Of a stretch of 64,000 nt of DNA, positions 26,880 through 38,647 are shown in pieces (positions within the stretch are counted from its first letter, which is position 1; the number at the start of each line of letters is the position of its first letter). The position numbers were made by a program, and so were the translations under genes. Under the pieces are notes generated by a model. That model was not told where the DNA came from. It made no database searches and saw nothing but the letters and a program-made list of their open reading frames with translations. This DNA comes from Procambarus clarkii (Eukaryota > Arthropoda > Malacostraca > Decapoda > Cambaridae): positions 14,383,364 to 14,447,363 of the forward strand of contig NC_091237.1 in assembly GCF_040958095.1 (NCBI RefSeq), given 5' to 3'.

Positions 26880-28500
26880 TAATATTACTGACAGATGGAA
26901 GACAAAGTGGAATGATTAGGGACTAGGTGTTTTTGATTAGAGGACAGAGTCAAATAAGGTGTTGTGAAAAAGGAGGAGGCAGTTAACGAGAGGGAGGTCA
27001 GACAGGTAGACTGCCATATCAAACTGCCACCGAGGGAAAAAACAAGAGAGAAGAGGCCGGAAGGAAGAGAAAAAAAAGTGCGATACCAAAATGGGAAAAG
27101 GATCACTGTTCTGCATGTCAAGAATTTTCAATGTCAGGTGTTATATAAATCGAAAAAATGAGAATGATATAGGGAAGAGGAGCGAGATGCAGCACATACG
27201 CATACGTCATATCAGAGGAGTTGGACGTGGCATCTTTACTTCAGGGAAAAACCATTTCGATTTTTCAAGTGTAGGACGGCTTCTTCAAATGTAGAAGTAG
27301 CCATCCTCAACTTGAAACCTCAAGATCGCAAATCTTTCCCCTGATAATTACCTTACCTTCTTCAAATTGATATAACGCGTTCACGATTGAGAAAAGGCAG
27401 GATGAGTATCACCATAGTTGACGCAGCGAGCACGGGGAGGAGAACAGTGACCTAAAATTGTCGAGGTCACCACACAAGGACACCTCGCTACTTGGTTGTT
27501 ATACCCGAGGCTGTGGGGGGGGGGGGGGGTGTTGTCACCCGACCCTGGATATGTAGATTACAAATTGGGTTTAAAAATGTTCCTCTAAAAGGTAACATTT
27601 AATATTTTAATATTATGCCCATACCCGAACGATGCTGCGATGGAGGAAAGGGAGAGAAAAAAAAAAGAAGGAAAGTACAGCCGTCTGAAAAATGAACTGA
27701 ATTAGAGCTACGAACACCCAGATTTCTCAATTATTTAAGTGCAGATATGACATCCGGCAATGCCCGGGCAACGCCGATTATCGGATTACGTGGGTAAAAT
27801 CATTAGTAGACTGTAGCAGTCCTTGTATCAGAAGTTGCAGCGTGTCATGTCATTTTAACCTTTGCTAACAACCATGGTAGGTTCAGTAGCCTCTTTTTAA
27901 TTATGGGGACCTAACCAGCAGCCCTATTTACCCCAGGTTTATAGTTTTGGTCCGATTTCCGATGGTTCGTATTCCAGGGCCTGTGGATATACCAAACTTG
28001 CACTTTTCCCACCAGCGGCATGTAGGACGAAAGGAATGTCCACCCTGGCCGATCCAGTCATGATTGTGGCCTCAATCACATGGGAAAGGAACTACCTCTT
28101 ACTAACAAAGACACCAAATTCCCTAGAATTATGATGGAGGGACCAACCTTCAGCACCAGGTTGAATGGATGTATTCCCAATAGGCTTTAAATCAAGGAAC
28201 TGTTGGGTATTGCACTACCTGGTCTCCAGAAAGTGTCTTTGGCCTCCCCGGCTCAATATGACGGCATTTATGTCCCCAACAATATCCTCCTTGGGTGCAA
28301 GGATGGTCTCCCCCCCTCACACCATCACTGTATCCATTCCTCACGTAGTCCTTGCAACGGTGATACCTACCACCTTGCATTGCATTCTAGTGATCACCTT
28401 CCAGGAATACAGCTCGCCTACAAGTTTCATGAAGTGTTACAGCCATTTTATGTTCAGAGGTGCACAACTGTTCAGGGAACAGTGGCATAGCAACCTCAGG
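26880..28500. other. unassigned DNA
   Basis: A/G-rich at 26,960-27,090. A G run lies at about 27,513-27,529. Near 27,750 'catccggcaatgcccgggca' resembles the end of a dispersed repeat. The open frame at 28,203-28,490 has no supporting motif or splice site. Confidence 0.4.
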
Positions 28501-28504
28501 TAGA

Positions 28505-28745
28505 ACAAGTAATTATCAAAAGAAGGCACCAAACCGGGAAGGCTATGTAGCACCATCAAGTGTTTGGAATGATCAGAGCGCACCAAGTATCACCACGGAT
28601 GCCAGCACGAGAACAGAAACGTACAAGGCAAACGATATCAAAAGCATTCTATTCACCAAGAGGGGGCGGGCGGGGAAGGGAGAATTAAATTCCGTTTACT
28701 CATACAGGGAGCGGCCCAAAATCTATACGGAACAAGGATTACAAA
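28505..28745 (-). mobile_element. jockey-like LINE 3' tail
   Basis: It contains the reverse complement of the tail at 8,892-8,930 ('attatcaaaagaaggcacca') followed by a diverged C-terminal ORF2 region. Similar tails lie at 50,229-50,570 and in shorter form at 34,462-34,745 and 41,124-41,410. Confidence 0.6.
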
Positions 28746-29356
28746 GGTGAGCATAACCTTTAACATTATATGGTCAGTGGGAGGCCATTAGGAAACTTCT
28801 GCAGATCTCTTGTTGGGCCGAATCTTTCCCGAGCCACACGGAATATGGCCCCACTCCCCTCCCGTTCATAACACATTAAACAAAGTAGCACCGCCGAATC
28901 CAAAGAATCACGAAAACTGCGTCTTTCAGTTCAGGACTTGTAGCTTCTGCTGAAGTTAAAGTCTTTACCCATTACCAGATGGGGAGTTTCTACGGTAACT
29001 TTCCAATTTAGATTACAGGTGGAAGGAGAGGGCCATAATTTGACATTCGTCTTTGTATCCCGAGTGCACTTCTGTATGCATCGCTTTCCTTCATTGGAAG
29101 GCAAGAGGCGAGGAAAGCAAATCTCTAGATTTTTATCACTAATGCACCTCGGCACAGGATGCTTCGGTGTTGCTTGGTTTGACTGTTACAAGTGCTAGTG
29201 TACATGCCGTCTAGTACCGATGAAAGCAAGAGTACCAACAAGGTTAAATATTTTATATCAGAGTAACAAAAAGGCACAGAAATATAACTTAATCAGTTAA
29301 CAAAAAGTATTTACTACCCTCTGGAAATAGGAGTGTGCGTTATATAATATTTTATA

Positions 29357-29387
<31 letters not shown>

Positions 29388-29859
29388 GGGGGGAAAGGGA
29401 CGTTGTAAGGAGAAGCAAGTCTTAATGAAAACTCTTTGAAAAACCAAGTTCCCGAAGAAGCATCCCTCGAAACGTTTTCAGTTAGGAGAGTGCCAGTCCA
29501 TTAGTGATTTTAGTGTTTAAGTCTAAAAATCATATACCGTAGGCGATATCTGCCTTACAGATTTCGCCCCCTGGTTCTCTTTGAATAGTTTGAAATCTCT
29601 GCCTAATCTTTAAAGCTGTAGCATTGCCTTAAGTGGTCTTCGAGAGCAACCACTACAAACATTTAGTAATACAGACAAGAAGATGCTTAATTTTTGAAAA
29701 CGTCCAAACACTTAAGTAGTCAGACTCCTGACTTTGTAATTTTTCTTTTTTATGCCGGCCAAAATCACGTAGTTATACTTTAAGGCAGAAGTTATGCAGC
29801 GGGTAACTTTTGGTCTTTTAAAAAAAATACTGAAGTCTAAAAATGTTTTAATCAATACA
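28746..29859. other. unassigned DNA with a T/G homopolymer
   Basis: A T run joined to a G run lies at about 29,360-29,393. No gene is recognised. Confidence 0.4.
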
Positions 29860-29865
29860 TTTATT
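29860..29865 (-). terminator. poly(A) signal of gene B
   Basis: AATAAA on the minus strand, 81 bases past the stop codon. It matches the spacing in genes C, D and E. Confidence 0.6.
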
Positions 29866-29945
29866 CTAACCAAATAGATGCATTACAGGAATATACTACG
29901 TGCCTCATTTTACCCATGGTCTAAACTTATTAATACAAAAGTTCA

Positions 29946-31304
29946 CTATTGAGGACGGTAGCCGTAGCCGCTGTTAACGTATACCGTATCAGTCACGGTG
30001 CGGTAGTTTGTGAGAGTAGTTCTGTGGGTGTTAATATTCGTGTGTACCACCGTCGCTGTATACGTCAACCTGAAATACAAAATTCATTAACTTAAAGTAA
30101 CAATTATTAACCATCACTCAAACACAAGTGTCTACTACTTACACCTGGGTGGCCGTGGTGGTGTAGGTGTACTGGCTGATGACGTAGGACGTGTGGCCGA
30201 GGGTCACGTAGCTTAGTGACGTCTCTGTCACGATCCTGAAGTCAGACTTCACTTCTGTTAACGTTACAGACGTTGGCCGGACAAAGACAGACGTCTGGAG
30301 ATCGACCCGGTCATCAACAGGCGTCTGTAGCACCTGTGAAGTAGAAGGTATTGTTATAAGCGGGAAAATGATTTGAGCGTTATGATCTTGATATTGCACA
30401 TTTATCGTGAACTTACCGAGCGTGTTCCGACGGTGACAGTCTGCACGCTGAAGGAAGTCAGGGTGACTGCTACGCTGTTGAAGGCTTGGTCGGTGACAGT
30501 GACGCAACGGTCGACGGTGACAACTTTGGTGACAGTGGGGTGGAAGACATCATCCACTCTCCTGACCTGAGGGACGCCAACAGGTCTGACAACACTTCCA
30601 GAAGGTCCAGTGCTGCCCACTGCTACCCGCGGAACGTTCACCTGGTCCAACCTGCCACTGCTGAATATGGTAGCTGGACCACTGCCGACAACAGGACCAG
30701 GACCAGCAAAGACACCCTGGCCGACAACAGGACCTGAACCAGCGAAGACACCCTGGCCGACAACAGGACCTGAACCAGCGAAGACACCCTGGCCGACAAC
30801 AGGACCTGGACCAGCGAAGACACCCTGGCCGACAACAGGACCTGGACCAGCAAAGACACCCTGGCCGACAACAGGACCTACATCACTGCGAAAGTCTTGG
30901 GGAAAGACACGTCCATCAGCAAAACTTCCTCGGTGCTGGCCTGCGTCAAGAACAAGGCCACTGCTAGGGCCCTGGAGAATAAAGGCGTCGTTAGCTGCGC
31001 TAGTTTGAGCTCTACTCTGAAGGGTCCCTCTTGCTCCGATTGACACAATAAGGGGTCGACCAGTGTCTATGGGAATATTGGGACCAAGAGCAGCGGATGT
31101 ACCGAAGTCTTGACGTGGAGCCTGGAATGTTAAGTTTATATGAAAAAAATGGTAGACATTCAGGCGAATACACAGTATATGAAGCTCAAGTAATTTATTT
31201 TATACAGCTAAATGTTTAAGTATCCAATAGCACACCTGTAAGGGTAGATATTGACACGTCACTACAGCCACGTAGAAGACCAGGGTTAATGTAGAATGCA
31301 GCAT
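29946..31304 (-). CDS. gene B: secreted GP-repeat, Val/Thr-rich protein (unknown function)
   Basis: Four coding exons give 362 residues, the shortest copy: 31,236-31,304, 30,417-31,121, 30,143-30,333 and 29,946-30,069. All splice sites are GT-AG. The signal peptide is MLHSTLTLVFYVAVVTC, then QYLPLQ. The spacer has NDAFILQGP, DAGQHR and FPQDFRSDV. About six units of AGPGPVVGQGVF, two of them AGSGP, precede GSGPATIF. The C-terminal half keeps GVPQVRRVDDVFHPTVT, the lone Cys in VDRCVTVTDQ, and the tail VYVNSGYGYRPQ. Phases are 0, 0 and 2, so exon 4 ends in the middle of a Val codon. Upstream it has the full promoter and leader block. A secreted structural role is inference. That it is an intact gene is well supported. 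Confidence 0.85.
30685..30878 (-). repeat. 36-bp coding repeat of gene B (about 6 units)
   Basis: In-frame array of AGPGPVVGQGVF and AGSGPVVGQGVF. It starts with Ala where genes A, C, D and E have Gly. Identical 36-bp neighbours point to recent local duplication or conversion. Confidence 0.9.
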
Positions 31305-32009
31305 CTGTAATGTAAGGAAGACTTTTTGGGTAGAAGAAGTCCAAAGGCAAGAGACTTTAAATTCCAAAATGGTTGCAATATGTTAGTGTCAAGATTAAGA
31401 ATAATTGATTGAATTACTTTAGTCATTTTTTAATGCAGCTCCACATCGATACAAATATTTTCTCTAAACACGTAATAAACAGTTTACACCTCCAGGAGGA
31501 GGAGCCAGTCGGTCACGGTGTTAAAAGTATGGGTAAAGAGAAAGCAAGAAAAGAGATTTTAGTGGGATCGGAATTAATGTTATAGTAGTGTTTAAACGAG
31601 ATTATGGAAAGTTTACACTTAATTACTCGCTTCGCAAGGATTTATTTCCGAGAGTTTAAGCATGGACAAGTTAGATAACATTCAGATTTTCCTCAAGACA
31701 TTTGTAGAGATTAAACTTAAAAATATTTTTATGTTTAAGATTGTCTGACCTCCCGTCTTTCTTAGAACGTAACTTTGACCAGGTCACACGCAAAATTAAT
31801 TCCCTTGAAGTCTTACATCAAGCCCTCAGGAATTTATAAAAAGAAAAAAGAATTAAGATTTAGAGAAATTATGATCCACAAGTCTAATACGTAACACAAA
31901 CTCAACACGTCCTTAACTCTCCCAATACAAACCCCCTGAGCTGGTATCAACATATCGACGACTTTACACTAATAACAAAATTTAAACACAAAACGCAATA
32001 CCATAATAC
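31305..32009 (-). other. intron 1 of gene B
   Basis: From the leader donor (CTCAAG then gtatta at 32,010) to the acceptor cattacag before 31,304. No other feature is seen. Confidence 0.6.
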
Positions 32010-32476
32010 CTTGAGCCAGACGATGTTACTGGAGTGAAGGTGAGGAGGAGAGTGAGGAGCTGGGCCCCACCTGCCCGCCTCAACACCTCCCTCACACCCT
32101 CCTCATGGTCGCTGCCTCTCATAATACACCCCTTCTTTACCCCAGTATTTACACTCATTCGTAATCCTCTAACAGTCTTTGTTTCCCTAAAGTTAACATC
32201 GTATTAGTAGTTAGTATATTTATTGTGGCACAACAGAACCTAACTGCCGGTGAGAACGAGGCAAAGTGACCATTATGGACCCGTAAGTGACACTCAGTGG
32301 CTTAGCACAGTCTTCCCACACACGCCCCAACACCCAATGGGACAGGTGGTCCTTGGGTCGTCTAGAGTTTCCCACAGCCTCAAGTTCTTATTCTTTCAGT
32401 AAATAATCTTACGTTTATCTACACGGAGCCGCTTGGGGATACTCGGGATGGGAGAATATTCCTTTATATGTCACTG
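32010..32476 (-). promoter_or_regulatory. promoter and leader exon block of gene B
   Basis: A TATA-like box (catataaagg on the minus strand) lies at 32,461-32,470. The leader ends at the donor after 32,010. The leader ATG at 32,120-32,122 opens an ORF that, after splicing to exon 2, runs past the true ATG in another frame and stops shortly after. It would therefore be an overlapping upstream ORF. A second short upstream frame (MVTLPRSHRQLGSVVPQ) begins near 32,276. No transcription start is visible directly. Confidence 0.6.
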
Positions 32477-32519
32477 ACCTGGTGGTTCCTGGGTCTGTAT
32501 GTCTGTCTACCCCTCCAAC

Positions 32520-32585
32520 CACATTCAACTCACTCTCTCACTTAACTCATTCACTGTCTCTATCTCATTGTATCTCTCTCAAGAC
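32520..32585. repeat. CT-rich repeat upstream of promoter B
   Basis: Short (CTCT)-rich stretch with one 'atctcattgtat' unit. The same site is longer upstream of C (39,175-39,255) and longest upstream of D (45,715-45,845). Confidence 0.75.
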
Positions 32586-33039
32586 ATTTAGCAAACAGTC
32601 AACGGACCCACAACGTTGTTTGCACTACCGTTACGTTGATGCACCGTTGCAACACCGTGATTCCGGACACATTTAATGTGACGTTTTCCGTATCATGTGA
32701 TGTTATGAACAGCTGAAAAATTCTTGAAAAACTCTGCAAAATAGAACCACAAGTTCAGACTTCATTGGAGTCGCTATAACAGCAAACATTCCTTGATGGG
32801 GACCAATGGGGGTCGTCCCTGGCCTGCCTATGACAGCCCTCTGCCCCCTATTTTGTTATCCTTATAAGTTGGATGAGGTTAGCCGCAAGCGTCTGGATTC
32901 CAACCATGGACAATTACTATGGACTAAAATACAAAATTATCTTGTTTAAACCCCCCCCCCCCCCGAAAAAAATAAAAGTCAAGATTTGTACTATTAATTT
33001 TATAGGAGATCGCGAGAAAGAAAGCAAAGCCAAACCTTC

Positions 33040-33190
33040 GTTCTCGACTCGCAGTTGAGGATCCCAGGGTCGATCCCCGAGCCAGACAAAAATGATCTCA
33101 AGCTTTTCCTTTCACCTAATTCCGCTGTTCACCTAGCAGTAAATAGGTACGCAAGAATTAGGCAATTGTTGCATCCTGGGGAGGGTCAAG
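33040..33190 (+). repeat. tRNA-derived SINE fragment in the B-C spacer
   Basis: It carries 'agggtcgatccccgagcc' (box-B-like) and 'cctagcagtaaataggtac', which match the SINE at 59,041-59,226 in reverse complement. Copies lie at 39,711-39,870 and 46,310-46,455 in the other spacers. A C run precedes it at 32,950-32,965. Confidence 0.7.
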
Positions 33191-33299
33191 AGTTTAACCT
33201 TGAGGGGGGGGGGGGAGGGGGTACCAAGATAGAGACCTTAAGTGATTATATTATATAATAAAATAGATAATTTATTATTTCTTTTATCTTATTTTTACA

Positions 33300-33590
33300 C
33301 GGGTATTACCTGCCCTAGTGACCAAGGAACGCTTCACGGAGCTTCGGCAGTGCTTCAAGTGCTACAAGTACTTCCTCTACACCAGGAAGTACACCGAGAG
33401 AGCGCAGAGATACAGTCTCTGTGCCCGGGAGCTCCAATCATGGTGCTGCACATCCTCCCACCTACGCTGCCTGCTCTGCAACGGCCCACACTATGCAGTC
33501 TCACTTGACTGTCTTATCCGGCATGAGGAAATCAAGAAGATGACGGGTACCGCTTCCACCACCTCACCTCACTTCAGACTTGCATGAAGC
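33300..33590 (+). mobile_element. LINE ORF1 zinc-knuckle fragment in the B-C spacer
   Basis: The frame reads TKERFTELRQCFKCYKYF, then CARELQSWCCTSSHLRCLLC, then HYAVSLDCLIRHEEIKKMT. This Cys/His spacing resembles the ORF1 C-terminus of jockey-like LINEs. It is an isolated fragment carried by the spacer duplication, with copies at 39,972-40,262 and 46,512-46,800. It is not a host gene. Confidence 0.6.
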
Positions 33591-33789
33591 GAGACCGTTG
33601 CTCCACCGTCCAACTCAAATGGTTGGGCAACAGTGGGTGGGGGTGTAATGACAGGAGGTGGAAATGTAGTGGCAGCGGGTGGTGTAGTGACAAGGTGGAG
33701 GTGTTGTTACAGGATGGAGCTGTAGTTAGGTGAAGGTAAGATATCAAAAATGCTGTATTATAACATCTGTTGCAATATCCAACAGTTCC

Positions 33790-34461
33790 TGTGTCATTTA
33801 GGTTAATACAAGAGCAGAAAGATACAAACGACGAGCGGTGCCAAAGATATCACCTTCTGGCGGGCCGGCCATTGGCTTGGCAAACTCCTCTCATGAGTTT
33901 TCCATCTTATTCAAAATAATTGTAGTGAAAGACTCTCACAAATCCCACCCTGCTCTAAACACATTTATCTGCCCTTGGTCATGTTGTCTGGCAATTTCAT
34001 AATTCAATATAAGTAACTTGAGCATCCGGTTTTTCACTGATTTTATGTTTGGGAAAACAAGTCAGTCTCAAACTCGCCAGAAATAAATCAGTTAAATCCT
34101 GTAATACATTCCTAGAAGACCAGCTGTGTCATCGTGTGATAAATGACAATACTGTATAATCCCTACCATCGTGACCTTGGGAGGTGTCTTCACACGACTC
34201 TTCCAATTACAGGAGAGCCAACGGGTAATTGTCAGTTCCCCATAACATCGAGTCAAATTCATCCGTTTTCTGTCTTATGTTCGTATGCATAGCCTTGGAC
34301 ACATCATCCAAATGGTCAGTAAATATGTACCGCCTTCAGCCAGGGTGGTGGTCCTACGCTCTTGGTGATCCGAAGAAGTTAGGACAGTCAGGTGGCGAGG
34401 CACGCATTCTTTAAGCCCCATCCATTATTTGCTTCAACCTTCAATTACCAATAGGCGGTTC
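33790..34461. repeat. unclassified spacer repeat
   Basis: Repeated at 40,460-41,124 and 47,036-47,695. A diverged relative is at 22,191-22,870. The family is unknown and no coding frame survives. Confidence 0.5.
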
Positions 34462-34745
34462 GCACCATCAAAGTGCGAAATATTCAGAGGGCGCTAAATA
34501 TCACCAAGAAAGCCAATACGAGAACAAAAACGCACAAGGCGAACGATATCAAAAGTATCCGATTCACCTAGAATTCTATCGAGGGACAAGTGACCGCGAG
34601 GGACGGTCGGAAAGCAAGACACGCTCGTCCTGGAAGTCAGGACATTCAGTCAGGACATTCAACAAGGATGTGCACGACAGTAAGAGGGACAATGCAATGA
34701 GGACAATAAGGAGCAGGGCAGCGCTCCATTAAGTGACCGAACTGT
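34462..34745 (-). mobile_element. jockey-like LINE 3' fragment, tail deleted
   Basis: Reverse complement of the C-terminal ORF2 segment (HILVEC, FPTVPRGHLSLD). Its tail is missing where the B-C spacer joins 'aggcggtt' to 'cgcaccatc'. The D-E spacer keeps the tail at 50,229-50,268. Confidence 0.6.
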
Positions 34746-36238
34746 ATGGTAAGTACAGCTCAATTCCAACGCAATGTAAATGAAATCTATGAAAATAAAT
34801 CTATATCTATGAAAATTTAAGTTATCAATGAAATTTGAATCATTGAAATGGAATTGTAATATTTAGTATAGCGTGTTTGTTTCTCACGTGCAACAGATGG
34901 CGCCGTTTAAAAGTTCCTACCAATCACGTGTGGCATCTGTATAGGAGGTTAAAACCCATGCGCATATTCGAATGGAACGTAATGTCAGGTTTCAAGGCGA
35001 TCGGCGAAGAGGTTTCAGATTGCCCCTCTTTAAAAGTGACATTGAGAAAAAAAAATAACTAAGAACATCAGACCCTTGTGGTCTGAGGCGCCTGGTCCAC
35101 GAGCCTGAGAAAACGAACCCCTAGGCATCCCCGTTTGTCTAGGTCTGGAGCCACGGAATACCACCTACTGGGACAGGCCAAACACTGGCTGGTGCAGGAG
35201 TGAAATATTTTGACATGTGCTTCTACTTTTGTAACTAGTATGTGCCCTGTACAGTTTCACACCGGTGGAAAGATTCCTTGTCCAGGCTGGGACACCTAAA
35301 ACCATCTTTGGGTTAACCTCTCACAGGCGACCTTTCCAATGTATTCCAAGCTGAAAGGGACCCCCCCCCCCCCAAGTTTCCTTTTACACGTACAACGCCA
35401 AGAGAAAAGGTAGGCCGGAGGTAGCCCGAGTCTGATTTTAAGCTCTTACTCAGCAAGGTGAAGGCCTTTGTAATGGGCGAGCTGGGTTACTACCGTGTAG
35501 TTAGACCATTTCAATGCAAAGACCAATCTCTCAGGGAATATAGTAGGATTAATATCTATTAGTGTGATGACCCATTTTTAGACAGTCTAGCAGCTTCCCC
35601 AAGACTCTCCAATCTAAAATCTTGTCCATTTAAGATCTCTAAATTGTCAACTCAAAGAAAACCCCATGAAGCAAACGCCGGGCTTCTAGACCCCTCGAGA
35701 AACCGAGTAAAATGGTAACAATGTAATTAGCCATTAACAGGCAGAAATTCTTTGTGGTACTAGTAAGAAAGCAGGATGGACGTAGGAGTGAGGTTTTTAG
35801 CATCTATCAAAATCTAGTTTAAGTTTTTTTCCGACCGTTCTTCCCAGTTTAGCGTGTTGAAGGCGCAGAACTGGAGGCATTATATATAGCCGAGAAGAGT
35901 AAAATATCTTTACAAGCAAGTATGAACTTGCACATCCTCCTCACTTTTCAAAAAACTGCATTCTTTGAAGAAATGGCAACCCAACTTTTAGGTATAAGGA
36001 TTGCAAGAGCTTTCATACGCATTTTTTATTACACCTTTCTTTTTGGGTTAACTGCCAGGTGCAGTTCAAAGTATAGACACCGGCATTACTGTAGCCTAGT
36101 GAAATTTGCTTCCATCACTTACGATAGCAATGTTAATAGCAACCAAGTATAGGTGTTTATTTATACACCAAAAAAAAATTTAACTAGTAATTTTAAACAA
36201 TTTAGAGCAGATATCCAAATACTGAATAAGGTAGAGAT
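34746..36238. other. rest of the B-C spacer, no gene
   Basis: Repeated DNA shared with 41,411-42,880 and 50,571-52,079. An open frame at 35,922-36,152 is broken by a base change in the C-D copy, so it is not counted as coding. Confidence 0.55.
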
Positions 36239-36244
36239 TTTATT
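36239..36244 (-). terminator. poly(A) signal of gene C
   Basis: AATAAA on the minus strand 73 bases past the stop. The same position is used in D and E. Confidence 0.65.
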
Positions 36245-36316
36245 TCCCCAAAAATACTATAAGCGTAAATAAACTACACAAACTGTCTTTTATAACCCTC
36301 ATAGAAAGCTAAAGAC

Positions 36317-37975
36317 TTATTGAGGACGGTAGCCGTAGCCGCTGTTAACGTACACGGTGTCTGTCACTGTGCGGTAGTTTGTGAGGGTAGTTCTCTGGGT
36401 GTTAATATTCGTGTGTACCACCGTCGCTGTGTACGTCAACCTGCAATATAGAAAGCAATTTAGAAAATTTATTAGAAGCCATGATGATTCTGACCCATGG
36501 ATTGGGTACTCTCAGATACTATCATTTTTACTTGTCAAAAAAAAAAAAAAAAAAAAATTAGAAGACAATTTCTTTTTTAAAAGATTTGTTTGTACTTACA
36601 CCTGGGTGGCCGTGGTGGTGTAGGTGTACTGGCTGATGACGTAGGACGTGTGGCCGAGGGTCACGTAGCTTAGCGACGTCTCTGTCACGATCCTGAAGTC
36701 AGACTTCACTTCCGTTAACGTTACGGATGTTGGCCGGACAAAGACAGACGTCTGTAGAGCGACCCGGTCATCAACTGGAGTTTGTAGCACCTGTGAAGTA
36801 GAAGGTAATGTTATAAGCGGGAAGATTTCAATGTTATGATCATTATGTTACATGATACAATGATACAATGTTATTGCACAGTGTTACCGTAAACTTACCG
36901 AGCGTGTTCCGACGGTGACAGTCTGCACGCTGAAGGACGTTAAGGTTACTGCCACGCTGTTGAAGGCTTGGTCGGTGACAGTGACGCAACGGTCGACGGT
37001 GACAACTTGGGTGACAGTAGGGTGGAAGACATCATCCACTCTCCTGACTTGAGGGACGCCAATAGGTCTGACAACACTTCCAGAAGGTCCAGTGCTGCCC
37101 ACTGCGACCCGCGGGACGGCCACCTGGTCCAACCTTCCACTGCTGAATATGGTAGCGGGACCACTACCGACGACGGGACCTGGACCACCAAAGGGACCCT
37201 GGGCGACGACGGGACCTGGACCACCGAAGGGACCCTGGGCGACGACGGGACCTGGACCACCGAAGGGACCCTGGGCGACGACGGGACCTGGACCACCGAA
37301 GGGACCCTGGGCGACGACGGGACCTGGACCACCAAAGGGACCCTGGGCGACGACGGGACCTGGACCACCAAAGGGACCCTGGGCGACGACGGGACCTGGA
37401 CCACCAAAGGGACCCTGGGCGACGACGGGACCTGGACCACCAAAGGGACCCTGGGCGACGACGGGACCTGGACCACTAAAGGGACCCTGGGCGACGACGG
37501 GACCACCAAAGGGACCCTGGGCGACGACGGGACCTGGAGCTACATCACTGCGAAAGCCTTGGGGAAAGTAACGTCCCTCAACAAGATTTCCTCTGTGCTG
37601 GCCTGCGTCAGGAACGAGGACGCTGCCAGGGCCCTGGAGAATGAAGGCGTCGTTAGCTGGGCTAGATTGAGCACTACTCGGCAGGGTACCGATTGCTCCA
37701 CTGAACACAGGTAGTGGTCGACCAGTGTCCCTGGGAATATTGTGGCCAAGAGCGACGGATGTATCCGAGTCCTGACGCAGAGCCGGAGCCTGCAGTGTTA
37801 AAAATTTTATTAAATAGACACGAGCGCTTAGTGACTAGGTAGTAGTAGTACATGAAGCTTTCCAGTATTGTAAACAAAGTTACACGAAAACAGCACACAC
37901 CTGCAAAGGTAGATATTGGCAGGTCACTCCAGCCATGAGGAAGACCACTTTCAATAATTGTGTAGAATACAGCAT
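36317..37975 (-). CDS. gene C: secreted GP-repeat, Val/Thr-rich protein (unknown function)
   Basis: Four coding exons give 426 residues: 37,901-37,975, 36,899-37,789, 36,600-36,790 and 36,317-36,440. All introns are GT-AG. The signal peptide is MLYSTQLLKVVFLMAGVTC, and the mature chain probably starts QYLPLQ. Residues 26-108 are a spacer. About eleven units of GGPGPVVAQGPF, one shortened to ten residues, fill about 109-231. Residues 232-322 carry GRLDQVAVPRVAVGSTG, GVPQVRRVDDVFHPTVT and the only Cys of the mature chain. Exons 4 and 5 are rich in alternating Thr, Val and Tyr and end VYVNSGYGYRPQ. The ATG is chosen because it gives the signal peptide in frame and sits in a good context (CAAG before ATG after splicing). 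Intron 3 carries a long A run. Function is unknown. Confidence 0.87.
37167..37540 (-). repeat. 36-bp coding repeat of gene C (about 11 units)
   Basis: GGPGPVVAQGPF array with one 30-bp unit (GGPVVAQGPF) and one SGPGP variant at its N-terminal end. It shares its unit type with gene D but has about three more units. Confidence 0.92.
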
Positions 37976-38647
37976 CTGTAATGTTTAGGCATTTTAGAAT
38001 AAAGTCCTGGTTAGGACTTATTCAGATTCTATGGCGAAGTAAGAGTTAAAAATGTTATCGTCTAACAAGCAATAATTCATTGCCGTTATGTTGATTGGAA
38101 GACGGCTGCAGCCATTAAAAATGTATATACAGAGTAAACGACACGAAGGTATAGTCTAATGTTTTGAGCGTCTGAAGTGAGGAACCTCCAATGAGGAGTT
38201 ATAATTTTTCACTCTGGTTTCTTTCCCCAAATTGATAAGAAAGAATTAGTATTGCAAAAAAATCGAACTAAATGCCAGTTCAAGTTCAATACAAGTTAAT
38301 ACTCAAGTTAAAGCTTCACACTTTGAAAAGCTATTAAGATTTAGGAAACTTCTCCATACTTTATACAAGTTAATACAAGGGTTACTAAAGCAAGCGTAGA
38401 CACGAATTTAAGCTACTCAATGTAGTCTTATTATTGTTAATTTTTGTACAAGAAATAAAAACCAAGCCGTTAAATCTTCCAAATTCAAACTGTATAATAT
38501 TTCCTAGAGTAAAAGTACACTTTACCCCATTAATGCCTTTTTACGTTTTAGAAGAGAGCTTAACAAAAACAAACTTATATAATATCAACATACCAAGGAC
38601 TTAACACAAAGAATCAAAATTAACCACAAAACACAATACCATAATAC
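37976..38647 (-). other. intron 1 of gene C, with a 38-bp micro-inversion
   Basis: The intron is nearly identical to that of gene D except at 38,200-38,237, which reads as the reverse complement of 44,726-44,763. Gene E (near 54,130-54,160) has the gene D orientation. Confidence 0.7.

Noticed and set aside
33318-33587. Conserved 89-residue Cys-rich frame as a host gene in the spacers
   Set aside because: Its Cys/His pattern is that of a LINE ORF1 end. Its conservation between two spacers is explained by the recent duplication, and the D-E copy carries a stop.
35922-36152. 76-residue frame in the B-C spacer
   Set aside because: A single-base indel breaks it in the C-D copy and the D-E copy is diverged. 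It shows no signal or motif.
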